Of a stretch of 64,000 nucleotides of DNA, positions 42,419-54,762 are shown piece after piece (the first letter of the stretch is position 1; every line of letters begins with the position of its first letter). Origin of the DNA: Adiantum capillus-veneris (lineage: Eukaryota > Streptophyta > Polypodiopsida > Polypodiales > Pteridaceae); NCBI GenBank assembly GCA_014529385.2, contig CM043963.1:3229001-3293000 (forward strand), given 5' to 3'. The notes under the pieces are model-generated. The model was not told where the DNA came from. It made no database searches and saw only the letters and a program-made list of their open reading frames with translations. Both the position numbers and the translations under genes were made by a program.

Positions 42419-42755
42419 TTGGTATCAAGAGCAAGGTTCCTTTTTTGGAAAAGGCTCAGTCGTGGAGGAGGGGAGCCACACAATTGTGCATGCTTTTGTG
42501 CATGTCAGGGTCAAGGGGGCCGAGCTAGACAAGGGTAGGGTTGGGCTAGGAAGTGTGGAAAGGGAGTCCAACTAGGGCAAGGGGCCAGGGGCTATGCTAT
42601 ATAGTGGGTGGTTGGGTGGTGGACTCCTAGGTTCTAGTTCCCCTTGTCTTACATTGGTATCAAGAGCAAGGTTCCTTTTTTGGAAAAGGCTCAGTCATGG
42701 AGGAGGGGAGCCACACAATTGTGCATGCTTTTGTGCATGTCGGGGTCAAGGGGGC
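42284..42755. repeat. 235-bp tandem duplication of Z LTR plus primer site
   Basis: Units are about 42284-42519 and 42520-42755. They cover the LTR from its 19th base, the primer site and part of the leader. Only a few differences are visible (for example GCCGAAC/GCCGAGC, AGTCGTGG/AGTCATGG), so it is young relative to the decay of Z's coding region. Confidence 0.92.
42419..42433 (+). other. Variant primer-binding site of Z
   Basis: TTGGTATCAAGAGC differs from the initiator Met-tRNA site TGGTATCAGAGC by one extra A. The same variant is in the duplicate copy at about 42654-42667. Confidence 0.75.
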
Positions 42756-45700
42756 GTGGAGCATCCCTCCCGTGAGGAGGAACCACAATGGGCAAGCGGG
42801 CTTTGCAAGGAGAGCCATCGGGTGCAGGAGCACCAAATTGCATGCGCTCAGGCTCAACAGATGCACGTTGGGCTGCTGGTCATTTCTCGACACAGGGCCG
42901 AAGCCCGCCTTGCACACATTGAACGTCCTCATCTTCCCAAACCTCTATGTGCTTCTTGCTCAAGGCGATGGAGTTTTGAAGCTCAGCGTTCACACATAAA
43001 CGCCTAAGGCCAAGGGCCTTAGGACGTTAAATTAAGATTAGGGGTGATACACACCCCCGCAACAAGCAACAAACTCTCGGGATTTAGTGAGCGTATATCC
43101 GAATGTAATCGAGACAGGGCCGGCAAGTACACGACAATACACAAATTCCCTGTGTGCTGGCTACAAAAATTCAGCAAGTCAATAAAGCTTCATAAGTGGA
43201 GTCGACGCATCAGTTTCGCCATCGCTCACAGTAAGCTGCTATAAAAGGCAAATTATTTCTTTCTTTTTTTTTAGGGCATCCACTCCATGTTAAGAGGCAA
43301 TCTCGATGCGAAGTGCCGGGAGCAACCGGTTGTGGGCATATGAAGCATCATATTGCTCCAGCTTCATCACGGGACGAGCATTACCTTTTGCATGCAGTTC
43401 TTACGCAGAATGTGAATTTACGTCTCGACTCATGCACGAAGTCCACCATGGATGGTGACGGCCTTTAGACCCGCACATAATCGTGGTACAAAAGAACCGT
43501 CTCGACAATGGTACGGATTATAAGAGAGCTTACCTACCACTCAACTATGACCATGGTCAATACATTATGTCCTTGGTTTATCCGACAATTGAAAGCCAGT
43601 TAGGGGCCTCGGTATGAATTTCGACTGACCAAATTAAGGCCAACATCAGCACATGATTGGTGACGCACGGCTTTGAATACACCGTATTCAAATACAAGAA
43701 CGGGAACAAGGTAACCTCTTTCAATTTTGGTTTTTATCAAGTTGATTACCCTCATGGTTTATGCAGGGCGGCAACGTTGCCTAGCAGTAATGGTCAATAA
43801 GGCTATGACTGGTATTTCCATGAGCAAGACTCCAAGCAAGGGTGCTAATGAGCATGGCTGGTGTAGTCCGATGTTGGGTTACTGCTTTTGTACTATTTGC
43901 AGTTTCCCCTCGATAATACATTCGATTTTAGCGTCGACAAGATTGGTCGGCAGGGAGGAGCTTAATGAGGTACGTAGTCGATTTTGGGTTTATTGTCATC
44001 GGCATAACTGGTTACACAATTTTGGTTGTATCTCTACATAACGTGATGTATGAGAATGGCGTGATGCACTTACCATACATCTTTTAAATCATCGACCACG
44101 AAGTGATGTAACAACAGTAGGGCTGTCAACTGCTTATGAAGCATTTGACCTAGATGGAACATGCATCACCTCTATTGCATATATCTAACATGCATCAAAG
44201 GTAATGCACTTTTCTACATTCCAAGCATAGGCACGGCCTCTGACATCACATAAGCACTCAAATATTGTTGCATACATTAATGGCAAGGGCTTATTTTTTT
44301 GTATCTCAAGGAGACAGGCACGGCCTATTTTTGGACTTGTTAAAGGCAACAAGATGCTCGGCATGGCCGACTCTTTCTTATTGTTTCTTGAAGCTGATAA
44401 AGGATGCTTACCACACAGTACTGGTCAATTTTAACTGAAATGGCTCGACATGGTCGATTCCTTTTTTGTTATGATATCTGCAGTCACATCCGTTGGCTAT
44501 CAGCACAAACATATTTATATGAAGCAAGGCTTCAATTTACGACTCTTACATTAAGATTTTTCCCGTTTGGGGTATGCTATGAGCACACCCCCTTGGGGAA
44601 TTTCTCCATATGCCTGCAGGATATTTCATGCCAACTTTCTCTCGTGGAACAGAGAGCGTTATGATCTACATTTGAGCGAGTTTTTCTTCCGACATCTCCA
44701 GGCAACTGGTTACAGCAGGATGACCAGGTTCGACCATATTCAGGTTTTGTTTATTTTTCCATGTTTACACATTTCATTTGGAAAATATTGTCGGTCGTGT
44801 AAAGCAAAGTGCTGTGATAATTTTGCATGAAGCAAGGCTTCACACGCATGCCATGCTATTGCCTATTGATCTGGTATCAAGGGCATTGGCACGCCAGTTT
44901 GGGGAGCTGTTACAATTAGAAATTTGTTCCCCTTTTATGGGCGGTGACATCACGTTATGATGCATCACTACCAATGTAGACTATGCAAGGCACTTATGGC
45001 TTCGGCTCTCATGCTTGAGGCCATCATAGTAGCCAAGGGCTTACAATTTCACATGCAAGGCATGTTGGTCAAGTCGATTCCACTCCACTACATCATAAAT
45101 TATGCTTCCGCTATCACACCAGACACTCTATCACGGACAAACTAAGTTCTAGATTGTTTAACTTTTTGGTTGCTGTCAACGCACAATACCACTAAATGGA
45201 ACCTAAATCTAGGACTTATTTCACAGGAAAAGTTCCATATTAAGTCATTTTTGTAAAGTCACGACCCCATACATGGTAAGAGGGTCAAGCTGTGGCTTGT
45301 GTTTTCTGTTCCCTCTCTTGATGAGAGCGTTATATAGGCATATTTTTGCATGCTTATAGGATAAGCTGCAAGTGAAGCATAACATGCATCAGAGCACACA
45401 GATTGGGCACAACATATACAAACTCGTCACTAAAGGAAAGTTCCTCAGCCCAGCATTTTCTCTCTCTTTTTCTTATTTCTCTCCATGAATAATGAAAATT
45501 TTCTACACAGTTTTTGGTACATGTTTTGTTTGGGAGTCAGCATGAGCCAAGGTGCTCTAACTCTCAGTTAGAAATTAGGGTCGAACAGATCTACCCAGTG
45601 GACTACACAACGACGTTAATGGACAAGCAAGAGTCTTGTCATTACGGATGTTTTTGATGTCATTTTTGCACGACATAGTTGCATTGCGACACTTGCGTTG

Positions 45701-46980
45701 AGTTTTTGATAACCATAAACTCAACTCAGCTGCTTTCTACCACGGATTTTAGATGCAACATATCGTTGCGACAGTATGGTTGTCCATAAGAGATAGACTT
45801 TCCACTTGTGTGGATCTCCTGCTCTCTCTATAGCACTACAAGTGTCTATGGACACATTGTTTTGGGGTAAGACCCCACGAGTGCTTACTAAATCACCCCA
45901 TAGTCATGGAGGATCATAGTTTGATCTATTATCGTTATAATTTCAAGGAAAGCAGTCCACAAAATACCATGTGGTAGCAGACAAATTCAACTTCTCAAGT
46001 TATTCCAATCATTCTATACACGGTTGCCTATGTTGGTTATCGTTACCTGCTAGTCGAGCAGTTTCTACAAGGGTCTCACCAAGGGGTTTGACTACGTCAA
46101 TTCTAATCGAAGGGTTTGGATTGCAAAGGCAACACCCAGGGTTTCCAGTGCAATGTTGCTTGTTTTTTCATAGGTGGACAACATGCTCCACTGTATTTGA
46201 ATACGGGTGAGTGAACATTCAGTTCAATCTCCAGGTACGCATCTATTGATTTAGTGTTATTCCAGTTTTTAGTATGCATTGCTTGTTTTTCTGAATTCAT
46301 TTAAATATGCTTGAATATTTCAGGGCCATGCCAAGGGCATGTCAAAACAAGTATTTTGGGCCGTAGTGTCCAATGTACATTATGTTGTTATGAATCCACT
46401 TGTAGGATTCAATTTGGCACATGCTATCACATCGGATACAACATGGTCTAGGGACTCAAGGAGTTCGGTTTAGCCAGTGTGGAGCAAGGATAATGAGGGT
46501 CCCTCTCACTCCCGTCGTAGAGTGTTTGCAATTACCTCCACGCACAAGTACATCTTGTACTTGAAGAATGTTCTTTTTCAGACATTCTTACATGAGACAG
46601 ATTCCACATGTGGAGGATATGAGTCTCTAGGACTGACACTAGCGTCCACTATTTCAAGTATGTGTCACGACAAAGTCCCTAAGTGCTGGTCCAATCAGTT
46701 TTCTAGACCATTTTTAGCACGGCGTATCAGGAGCAATTTCAGTGGTGGCCAAAAATTATTGGATACTTAGAATGACTTGTTAAGGTACAAGTAATGCTAA
46801 GCAACATTACAGATGGTTGTTTATACATATAGCAAATGAAAAGTTTCATTGTTTGTACCTAGAAGTGATCACTGTTTCACCTTCTATCATGGTTCAGACG
46901 TTCCAACAAGGCTTGCAAAAAATTGCAACTGAAAGTATTTAGTTTATTTTCAAAACTATTTACATTTATTTTTTTTGTGA
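42756..46980 (+). other. Decayed interior of Z
   Basis: About 4.2 kb in which gag, protease, RT and RNase H should lie. Short open frames exist (for example 43727-44041 and 46477-46770), but I cannot recognise a knuckle, D-S/T-G, YxDD or RNase H motif. Extensive decay or replacement by unrelated sequence is possible. Confidence 0.5.
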
Positions 46981-47960
46981 TAGGTGCATCACATTTGCCA
47001 TAAGTATTGGCAAGGATCACCATGGATATACAGGTTTGGAGATTTTTTTTGCTAAATGCATGCACACTAGGTGTTATGGGCCCTAGTGTTTAGCAAACGT
47101 TGACTTGGAACGTAATGCGTATTCATCAAGTGGTTGCCTATGAAGTATTTTGCACTCTCTGTGCAGTATCTCAATGAGTTTACTTTTCGATCTACCAATC
47201 ACCAATAGAGGTCATGGCTTGGTTTGCGTGTTTGTGGATCTTTCACGTTCACCACGATGGTTATTCAACCAATTGTTGATTTCTCAGCAATGTGGTATGA
47301 TATTGTACTCCCCGTTTACTACCCATCTAGAACGACTGGCTGTAAAACGTGGGGGAAACACGCCTCAATACTGTCACTTGTCCAAGGGGATATGCAGATT
47401 ACAAAGTGTAATCTTGTGCTAAAGAATATGCAAGTGCGTATGTTAGCACCACACGATCCAATTAGTAAGCATTTCTTGCTCTACTTGGAGTTTGCTTACC
47501 ATAAGTTACAGCATGTTTGCGATTAGGTGTAGTCTCTTCATGTTTAAATCAAGTTCTCAACCTTGAACACTAGTTATGGTGGGGCCATTTACAGTTGAAC
47601 TTGGAAAACAAGTCAAGGACTTAAACTTGGCTGATGAGTCATGTTAGCAAGTTACTTTCATGGAAAGCGAAAAGAGGTACTCTTTAGGGTACATCTTTGT
47701 GTGATAACTCGTTTTGCATACTCATGTGTGTTCTAAATGGAGTCTACACACTATGATTGAATAGGAATCGGTAACACAAGATGGTTGAATATGGACAACA
47801 ATGTGAAAAATCAAGATGTTACTCTTGGTTTCATTGAACCTCTTGCTGAACCGTGTTTTGGTCAACCAAACAGTTGGATCCATGAAGGATGCCACTTGGG
47901 AAAACATTAGTGTTCTTAATAAGAAGTTCCCCACTTTTGTTTTCAAGGACGAAAACTCTT
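46981..47960 (+). pseudogene. Integrase and chromodomain remnants of Z
   Basis: Near 47000-47165 a trace of the zinc region is visible (HHGYTGLEIFF, then CTLC). At 47168-47260 SMSLLFDLPITNRGHGLVCVFVDLS resembles the gypsy integrase core opening, with the first catalytic Asp replaced. At about 47590 PFTVELGKQVKDLN and at about 47880-47955 DATWENISVLNKKFPTF resemble the end of a chromovirus polyprotein (SH3-like and chromodomain). The polypurine tract follows immediately. Confidence 0.6.
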
Positions 47961-47977
47961 CTTTAAGGGGGGAGTAA

Positions 47978-48134
47978 TGTCAGGACACCGGCAAGGCCAG
48001 ACTAGACAAGGGCAGGGCCGGGCTAGCTAGGCAGTGTGGAAAGGGAATCCAACTAGGGCAAAGGGCCAGGGGCTATGCTATATAGTGGGTGGTTGGCTGG
48101 TGGACTCTTAGGTTCTAGTTCCCCTTGTCTTACA
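47978..48134 (+). repeat. 3' LTR of Z
   Basis: 157 bp, TGTCAGGACACC to CTTGTCTTACA, preceded by CTTTAAGGGGGGAGTAA and followed by TSD AAGAC. Confidence 0.92.
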
Positions 48135-48284
48135 AAGACTTCCAAAATGCTAAGGTTCCAAAATTCAAAGGTTGTGTCCTATGGTCAAGCTTAGAAAAAT
48201 TGGATGCTTTGTGAGTGTGCCAAAAAGTCTTCGATGCTCCTACATAGGGGGGGGAGAGCCCTGTCAGTAGGGGATGAAAGAGAA

Positions 48285-48285
48285 A

Positions 48286-48312
<27 letters not shown>
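48285..48312 (+). repeat. (CA)n microsatellite in F LTR
   Basis: Fourteen CA units. The matching site in the other F LTR (near 61865) has only a few, so it expanded in this copy. Confidence 0.95.
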
Positions 48313-48317
<5 letters not shown>

Positions 48318-49506
48318 GGCTTCCTTTACACAAAGGGAATAAGGGACACATGTCAGCTCCCTAGGCCAATTGCCCACAAGGTGCACTCAAATCCTATTGG
48401 ATGGCCATAGAGGTGGACCAATGAGAATTAGGCTAGAGTAAATCTAGTTTGATTCATTTAAAAACACTTGATAAAAGAACCAATAAGAATAAGCTCTCTA
48501 GAAGACTATTGGTCAGTCTCCCAAGGGGTCCAATGAGCATTCAGCATCCCAATGGCTTGCTTGATTCCTATTGGCCAGAATAGAAAGGGGTCCAATGAGA
48601 GATTAAATCAATTAATTACCTAAAGCTCTCACAAAATGGAAAAGGGGGACACATGTCACAATTTTATCACTTATGCTTCTCAATTATGATTGGCTAAGCT
48701 TTGCAGGGTCCAATGAGGTGCCAATGAGTAAATTTCAAGAGGGATCGACCAAGAGAGAGAGAGGGGGGGCTGATTTTGGCAAGGCATTATCACACACTCA
48801 CTCACACAATCTCATGTGTGAATCAAGAAGACTCTCTCTCTCCTTCTCAAGCTTTAATGGAAAGCTCATCACCTACTCCAAGCTTGTGAGAAGGGGGGCC
48901 TACACCAACAACTCTTGGCTTTGTGATGCAAATCCAACCAAGAGCCAAGCTTCAATGCATGCTCATCTCCTCTACCATGCTAATTACTAAGCTATGCTAA
49001 GATTTTATGAGTGATTATGTGAGGAGATATACTTCTTTCTCGTAAGACTACTCCTTCTTCCTCTCAATCTACTCTCATAGCCCGCTATCTCTCACCATCT
49101 TCAAAGGTGTGTGAGGTCTTGGGTCTGAGACCATGAGGGAATTGATGTTGTGTTTTATAAGTGTTTGCTTAGTGCTTGAAGTTTCCATCTTCATTGCACT
49201 AGCTAGTTATTGAAGGAACACAAAGAACTGTATTGTAAAATGTCTCCCTTGAAAACCTATAATACAAAGCCTTTTGGAGGGGGGACTGGCTCCATGTAAA
49301 TCCGGTCCTCAACTGTTATCAATAGCTTAATTTCTCCCTCTTTTGAAGTATTGTTCATGCCTATCTAACTAGGTGTTATGCTTTTTGTTGCTCTCTCCAC
49401 CCAAGCACTCTTGCTATGCTCATTAGGAATATATTCTAATAAAATGGTCACTATGTCTATGCTATTTTCCACTACACACAAGTTACTAGGCCATTAAGTG
49501 CTACAT

Positions 49507-49518
49507 TGGTATCAGAGC
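49507..49518 (+). other. Primer-binding site of F
   Basis: TGGTATCAGAGC, one base after the LTR end at 49505. Confidence 0.93.
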
Positions 49519-49898
49519 ACAAGGTTTCTCTTTACTTGCTCAAGAAGGGAGGTCCTCAAGCTAGCTATAAATTGTTGGAATTATTAATTGCAATTGAGTA
49601 AGTAGAATAGGGATTTTTCATCCTTGCAGTGTGCCTGCCTTCGTGAAAATAACGGGGCATCACCATCGACAGCTATGGTCTTAATAGTGGAGTCCTACGG
49701 GCTTGCCTACGGCTTTAACCACTATTGAGCTATTAGAAGCTTGACATGAGCTGGTGCTATTTTGGTGTTGAACTTCTATTCCTTGCAATTAATGATATTT
49801 GAGCCATAGGTACAGTAACTTGAGTGATTTTCTAAAGGGGTAAAGAGGAGTAGCAACTACGGCTTGAAGTGCCAAAAGTACACCTAAAAAATGTTAGA

Positions 49899-50930
49899 AT
49901 GGTTGATAATAGTAAAGACAGTGAAATGAGTGTTGATAGCTTTGATTTTGCTAATGAGCAGGCTACTAATGATGCCCCTATGCTTGTTAACTACCTTATT
50001 TCTAGGCTTCAACAAGCCATGGGCAGTCCATCCCTCCAAAGTGAAGTGCAATGATAGCTTCATGCTCATGGGATTCTCCAAGCTCCCCACCATGACGAGA
50101 GAGTACCTAGGAAGCCTCCTTTTGAGACTTCAAAAAGAGGCCTCTCTCCGATTCGGGAAGAAGAAGAGGATCCATACAAAGGGCTCAAAAATTTTCTTCT
50201 TGATGACGCATCTCCTTCCCAAAGGAGAAATCAAGAGCCCCCACCAAAGGAACAAGAAAGAAGTGAGTCTCCTGCCATCATGAAGCAATTTTTGGCCACC
50301 GATGCCAAAGGCAAAGTACTCACCGAATAGGGAAGCTTGAAGCTCTCTCCCTACAAATCCATCCACAAATATGTAGACAAGTTTTGGGACTTACATCTCA
50401 AAGCCACTATTTTCAAAAAGATGGATTTTGGAGAAAAAAAACAAAAAAAAATGTGCGGGCTTAACTGAAGAAATGGCGGAGTATCTCAACTCCCAAAATC
50501 CACGCACCATATTGGCGGTCATACACCATACTATGGTGGCTTCTTGAATCAATTTCCAAACAGGGGCTAAGAGAAATCTTAAGCCCACAAAAAACAAGGG
50601 TTCCAATGAACCTAAGGGGAAGGACAATGTCCAAAAGTCTCCTAAGGGCAATTCCAATAACAACAAAGCTAAGGAGAAGGGAGTTTACAAAGGCAAAAAT
50701 AAACTCTCTCCTGAAGAGCTTGAGCGTTTTCGCAAGGATAACCATTGTTTCAAATGTGGTGAGCAAGGGCATGTGTATTGTGCTTTTCCCCAAAGGAACA
50801 CCCTACATGAGCCTCCTAGAGCTACCTTGGTCAAAATCCAAGAAGAAGAAGCTCACCACAAAGGATCTCCTCTATGCCATGCTTGGGTAAATCTAAGATA
50901 ACATGATTCTTTTATTCTCTTTGACTCTGT
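49899..50930 (+). pseudogene. Gag of chromovirus F, internally deleted
   Basis: The start at 49899 opens MVDNSKDSEMSVDSFDF, like E's Gag start. Stops occur from 50052. Near 50275 the copy jumps from the Ser/Glu-rich hinge (EQERSESP) to IMKQFLATDAKGK, so the RS-rich part and first half of the gag core seen in E are missing. The rest reads on to a zinc knuckle, [14 protein letters not shown] (about 50748-50789), whose last Cys is Phe. Not functional. Confidence 0.88.
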
Positions 50931-52000
50931 TCTACTCACAATTTCATATCCACAGAGTTGGTCACCAAGCTAGGCATCCAAGCCTGTGAGATGGGAGATG
51001 TCCTACCCGCAGATGGTGCTTTCAAGGGGCAAGAAGCTTTAGTCACTCCCTTAATCGAGAAATTGAGGCTCCATGTCCAAAGCTATGTGGACAAAGAGGA
51101 CTTCCTTATCTCTCCTCTCAAACACGAGGATGTAATCATGGGGGCACCACGGTTTGATTGCATGGCTGCCAATGTTAAATTCCCTGAAAGGAAAATCTAC
51201 TTTAGGTTCAAGGAAAAAGATATGTACATAGATGCCAAAGAGATGGGTAACACCATACCCATTGTACATACACAAGCTTTCAATAAGTCAATAACGAGCT
51301 CTATTTCTATGTACATGATTTTTGTTAAAGATTCTCAAAATGAACCTAATGCTTTAGCAAAAGACAATATAAACAATCACAAGGAATTAGAGTTATCCAA
51401 TTTTGTCAAGGGGTTTCAAGATGTCTTTAATGACGATATCCCTTGTGAATTACCTCCTAAACAAGTCAATGATGACCATGCAATTGAACTTCTTCCAGGA
51501 AGTCCACCGCCTAATAAACCTCCTTATAGAGTTTCTCAAGCTCAACAAGAGGAGATTATGTGGCAAGTGCATGAGTTAGTTGAGAAGGGCATGGTTACGC
51601 CTAGCTCATCTCCATTTTGTTCACCCGTGCTATTAGTGCAAAAGAAAGACGGCACATATCGTATGTGTGTCGACTATAGAGCACTAAATAGGATCACTAT
51701 CAAAAATAAGTTTCCTGTTCCATGGGTAAAAGACCTATTTGATAAGCTGCAAGGATCGACCTACTTCAGTAGGATTGACCTAAAAAGTGCTTACCATCAA
51801 ATAAGGATAGTTGATCAAGACATTGTAAAGACCGCATTTTGCACTACGTTTGGTCTTTATGAATACATTTTCATGCCTTTTTTGGCTTGACCAATGCACC
51901 AGCCACATTCAACCACTTGATGAAGAAGCTATTTAGACCTCGCCAAACTTTTACTGGAGTGTTCTTTGATGATATTATCATCTACTCTAATTCACTAGAC
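50931..52000 (+). pseudogene. Protease and RT of chromovirus F
   Basis: The protease start near 50918-50950 is damaged around LFDS, then the open frame 50958-51890 (310 codons) covers the rest: [33 protein letters not shown], then RT from [29 protein letters not shown] through [19 protein letters not shown] to [14 protein letters not shown] 1-base shift near 51885 leads to [11 protein letters not shown] and [10 protein letters not shown] (catalytic). At about 51999 the copy jumps to the region between RNase H and integrase, losing about 820 bases. Confidence 0.9.
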
Positions 52001-53316
52001 AGCACTTGCACTAGGGAAGAAAGAGGAAGCATTTACTTTACAAGATGGTTATTTTCTCTATGGCAATAGACTATGTGTTACTAACTTACTACGTGAGAAA
52101 GTAATGTATGAATCTCATGCTCTTCCTTATGTGGGACATAGAGGGATTCATTCAACCCTAAAAGGGATTGAAACATATTTCTATTGTCCTACCATGAAAT
52201 CAAATATACAATTCACCATGGGAGAGCATATCCATGGATTTTATCTTTGGATTGCCTACGTCTATCCATGGAAATACGGGAATATGGATGATAGTAGATA
52301 GGTTTAGCGAACAAGCTCATTTTATACCTATCAAAAAGACTATCAAAGCCCATCAAATGGAAACCCTCTTCATTTCACAAATCTTCAAGTATCATGGCTT
52401 ACCAATGTCCATAATGTCGGATAGAGATCCTAGAATGACCAGTAGTTTTTGGAAGGGTCTCTTTGAGAATTTAGGAACAAGGCTAAACTTCTCTTCAGCC
52501 TATCATCCACAAACAGATGGCCAAAGTGAAATAGCTAACCTAATAATTCTTGATCTACTAAAAGCCTATGTAACGGAAGTAGATCAAACATCCCAATGGG
52601 AGAAGTACTTACCCTTAGTGGAGTTAGCCTACAATAACACTGTACATACTTCCACCGGAAAAGCACCTTTTGAGGTAATTAAGGGAAGATCAAAAAGTCC
52701 CCTACTACTTAAGGTACACGGGAAGATCTTCGTTGCATATGAGTATAGCTGAGACCTGCAAGAATCTTTCCAAAAGATTAAGGATTCTATCTCTATCTCA
52801 CAGCAAAGGCAAAAGGCTTCTGCTGATAAGCACAGAAGAGCCCAAGCCTTTAAAGAAAATGATTGGGTCTTACTTAAATTTCCCAAAGCTTGATTAAGGC
52901 ACACCACAGGCAAGAACCCTACGGGACACCAAAAGTACTATGCTAAATTAGCAAAAAGGTACTATGGTCCCTTCCAGATTCTTAGACCAATCAATGAGAT
53001 GGCCTATCAACTCAAGTTGCCTAGCCATTGGCTCATACACAATGCTTTCCATGTGAGCCTACTAAAGCCTTACAAAGGAGAGCCACCTCAAGAACCAACT
53101 ATTGAAGACCCACCAAAGATTGCGGACCAAGAAGAGGTGCTCTAGCCCGAGTCCATTCTCTAACATAAAGACAAGGTATTAAGAGGCGGTAAAACTATCC
53201 GACGGTATCTTATTAAGTTTAAGAATAATGCTTTTGAAGATGCTAGATGGATGCAAGGCATACAATTAAAGGATAACCTAAACCTTGTCAATTCTTACAA
53301 TGCTTCCCTAGAGTAA
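52001..53316 (+). pseudogene. Integrase and chromodomain-like tail of F
   Basis: The block begins just upstream of the zinc region (YESHALPYVGHRG). About 105 bases with the Cys pair are deleted near 52209. The core 52234-52752 has MDFIFGLP, MSDRDPRMTSSFW and QTDGQSEIANL (D, D, E). After a stop at 52750-52752 the tail continues with GPFQILRPIN, AFHVSLLKPYKGEPP and a chromodomain-like end (RYLIKFKNNAFEDARWMQ) to 53316. Confidence 0.9.
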
Positions 53317-53605
53317 GAAAATGTACAAATGTTTAAAATGAACAAAGTTTTTGTCTTATAAGACTCTCTTTTTCTTTATTGGGCACAAATGTTAAGTAGT
53401 ATGCATGCTTAGAATCAAGTTTGTGGAGACTACGTCTTCCAAACACCAAGTAGAGCTTGTCGCTCTACTATGGAAGATTGATAGGACTAACGCGCAGACA
53501 TGCTTGCGGTAGGCTTAGGCTCTCAAAGGCCAAATGGATTAGTCATCCATTCTGGAATGATGTCATAGGCTAGAAAAAGGGATCCTCTACCCGCTAGAAA
53601 AAGGG
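53317..53605 (+). other. F conserved 3' noncoding region and deletion junction
   Basis: Hairpin 1 is at 53446-53473 and hairpin 2 at 53530-53555. The region then stops short of the polypurine tract. At the join to E's LTR the string GCTAGAAAAAGGG is present twice (53569-53581 and 53593-53605), a repeat that probably mediated or resulted from the deletion. Confidence 0.7.
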
Positions 53606-54348
53606 GGGGTCGATCCAAGCAAGCTAGGGGGTTGCTTAGGGTGTATACTTACCCACACACACTCACAAACACTCTCATTGTGTGCTATGAAAATTGAAAG
53701 AGCTCCCTCTCCTTCCCCAAGCAAGTAGAGGTTGAGAGCCTACACCAACACTCTTGGATATGGAGTGCAAATCCAACCAAGAGCCATGCTTCAATGCTTA
53801 AGCTTTCCATCTCCTTCTTCTTCATTACTATGCTATTATATATGCTAGGAACAAGACTTATGATAAGTGAGGAACTAATTCTTTCTCCTACGAAATGTTT
53901 CTTCTTCCTCTTCCCTACCCTCATTCCTACTAGCTCTCTCCACCTTCGAAGGTGTTTGAGGTCTTGGGACTGAGGCTTGGGATAGTTAAATCTTTCTTCA
54001 AGTTTATGTTATGTTTGTGATGCATGAAGCTTTCCATATTCATTGCATCACCTAGGTCACAAGGAACACAAAGATTGTATTGTAACAAGTCTCTCTTAAT
54101 GGGAGAAATCGTAATACAAATGCCTATTGGAGGGGGGACCGGCTCCACATAAATCCACTCCTCAACTGTTGTCATGTTCTCTAAATTCTCTCTCTTGCAA
54201 AAGTATTGTTCATGCCAAGTTAAGTAATTGCTATGATTATGTTGCTATCTTCAATTATGTTCACCCGCTATGCTCACAAAGTCATTTCTCAAAAGTATTC
54301 TCATTAATTTCCGCTACACTTAAAATTAAATAGGCCAATTCCATTACA
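53606..54348 (+). repeat. 5' LTR of E, left half deleted
   Basis: It aligns with about 60858-61602. It starts within GGGGGGGTCGATCCAAGC and ends CCATTACA. Confidence 0.9.
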
Positions 54349-54349
54349 T

Positions 54350-54361
54350 TGGTATCAGAGC
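54350..54361 (+). other. Primer-binding site of E
   Basis: TGGTATCAGAGC, one base after the LTR end. Confidence 0.95.
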
Positions 54362-54762
54362 ATTTGGTTTCTCTTTTCTTTCTTAAGAAGAGAGGTCCTT
54401 AAGTAGCCTATAAATGGTTGATGTTGTTAATTATATTGGGGTAACTAGAATTGGGATCTATTATCGGTTTTGTTGAGCCCACTATGTGGGGGATGGTGCA
54501 CACCTCGGGAGCTTTGGACTTAATAATGGAGTCTTTTTAGACTTGCCTACGGCTTTACCATTATTGAGCCATAAGAAGTCCGGAAGGAGCTAGCCCTTGG
54601 CAACTCTTCTATGTTAGACCTACTCCTCTACTCTCTATAATTAACCACTTTGAGCCGTGGGTGTAGATACTTAAGAGCCAATTTTCAAAGGCTAAGAGGA
54701 GTGGCAACTAAGGTTTTGAATTGCCAAAGCATACACTAAGTACATACATAAATTTTGTTAAC

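Larger units (their letters stand above)
42266..48134 (+). mobile_element. Short-LTR chromovirus-like element Z
   Basis: Z is 5,869 bp with 153- and 157-bp LTRs (TGTCAGGACACC to GTCTTACA), perfect TSD AAGAC, a primer site and a polypurine tract (AAGGGGGGA before 47978). Coding is badly decayed; only integrase and chromodomain-like traces near the 3' end can be read. A 235-bp tandem duplication repeats most of the 5' LTR with the primer site. Confidence 0.88.
42019..49505 (+). repeat. 5' LTR of F, split by element Z
   Basis: The LTR parts are about 42019-42265 and 48140-49505, about 1.6 kb in total, aligning with 61603-63055. By homology with E's LTR the start may be 42036, with TG mutated; TGTAACA at 42019 would match the TGTTACA end by inversion. 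A (CA)n run lies at 48285-48312. It ends ATGCTACA. Confidence 0.8.

Noticed and set aside
43727-44041. ORF inside Z, considered as a captured host gene
   Set aside because: About 100 codons, no recognisable domain, no intron-exon pattern; kept only as part of the unreadable interior.
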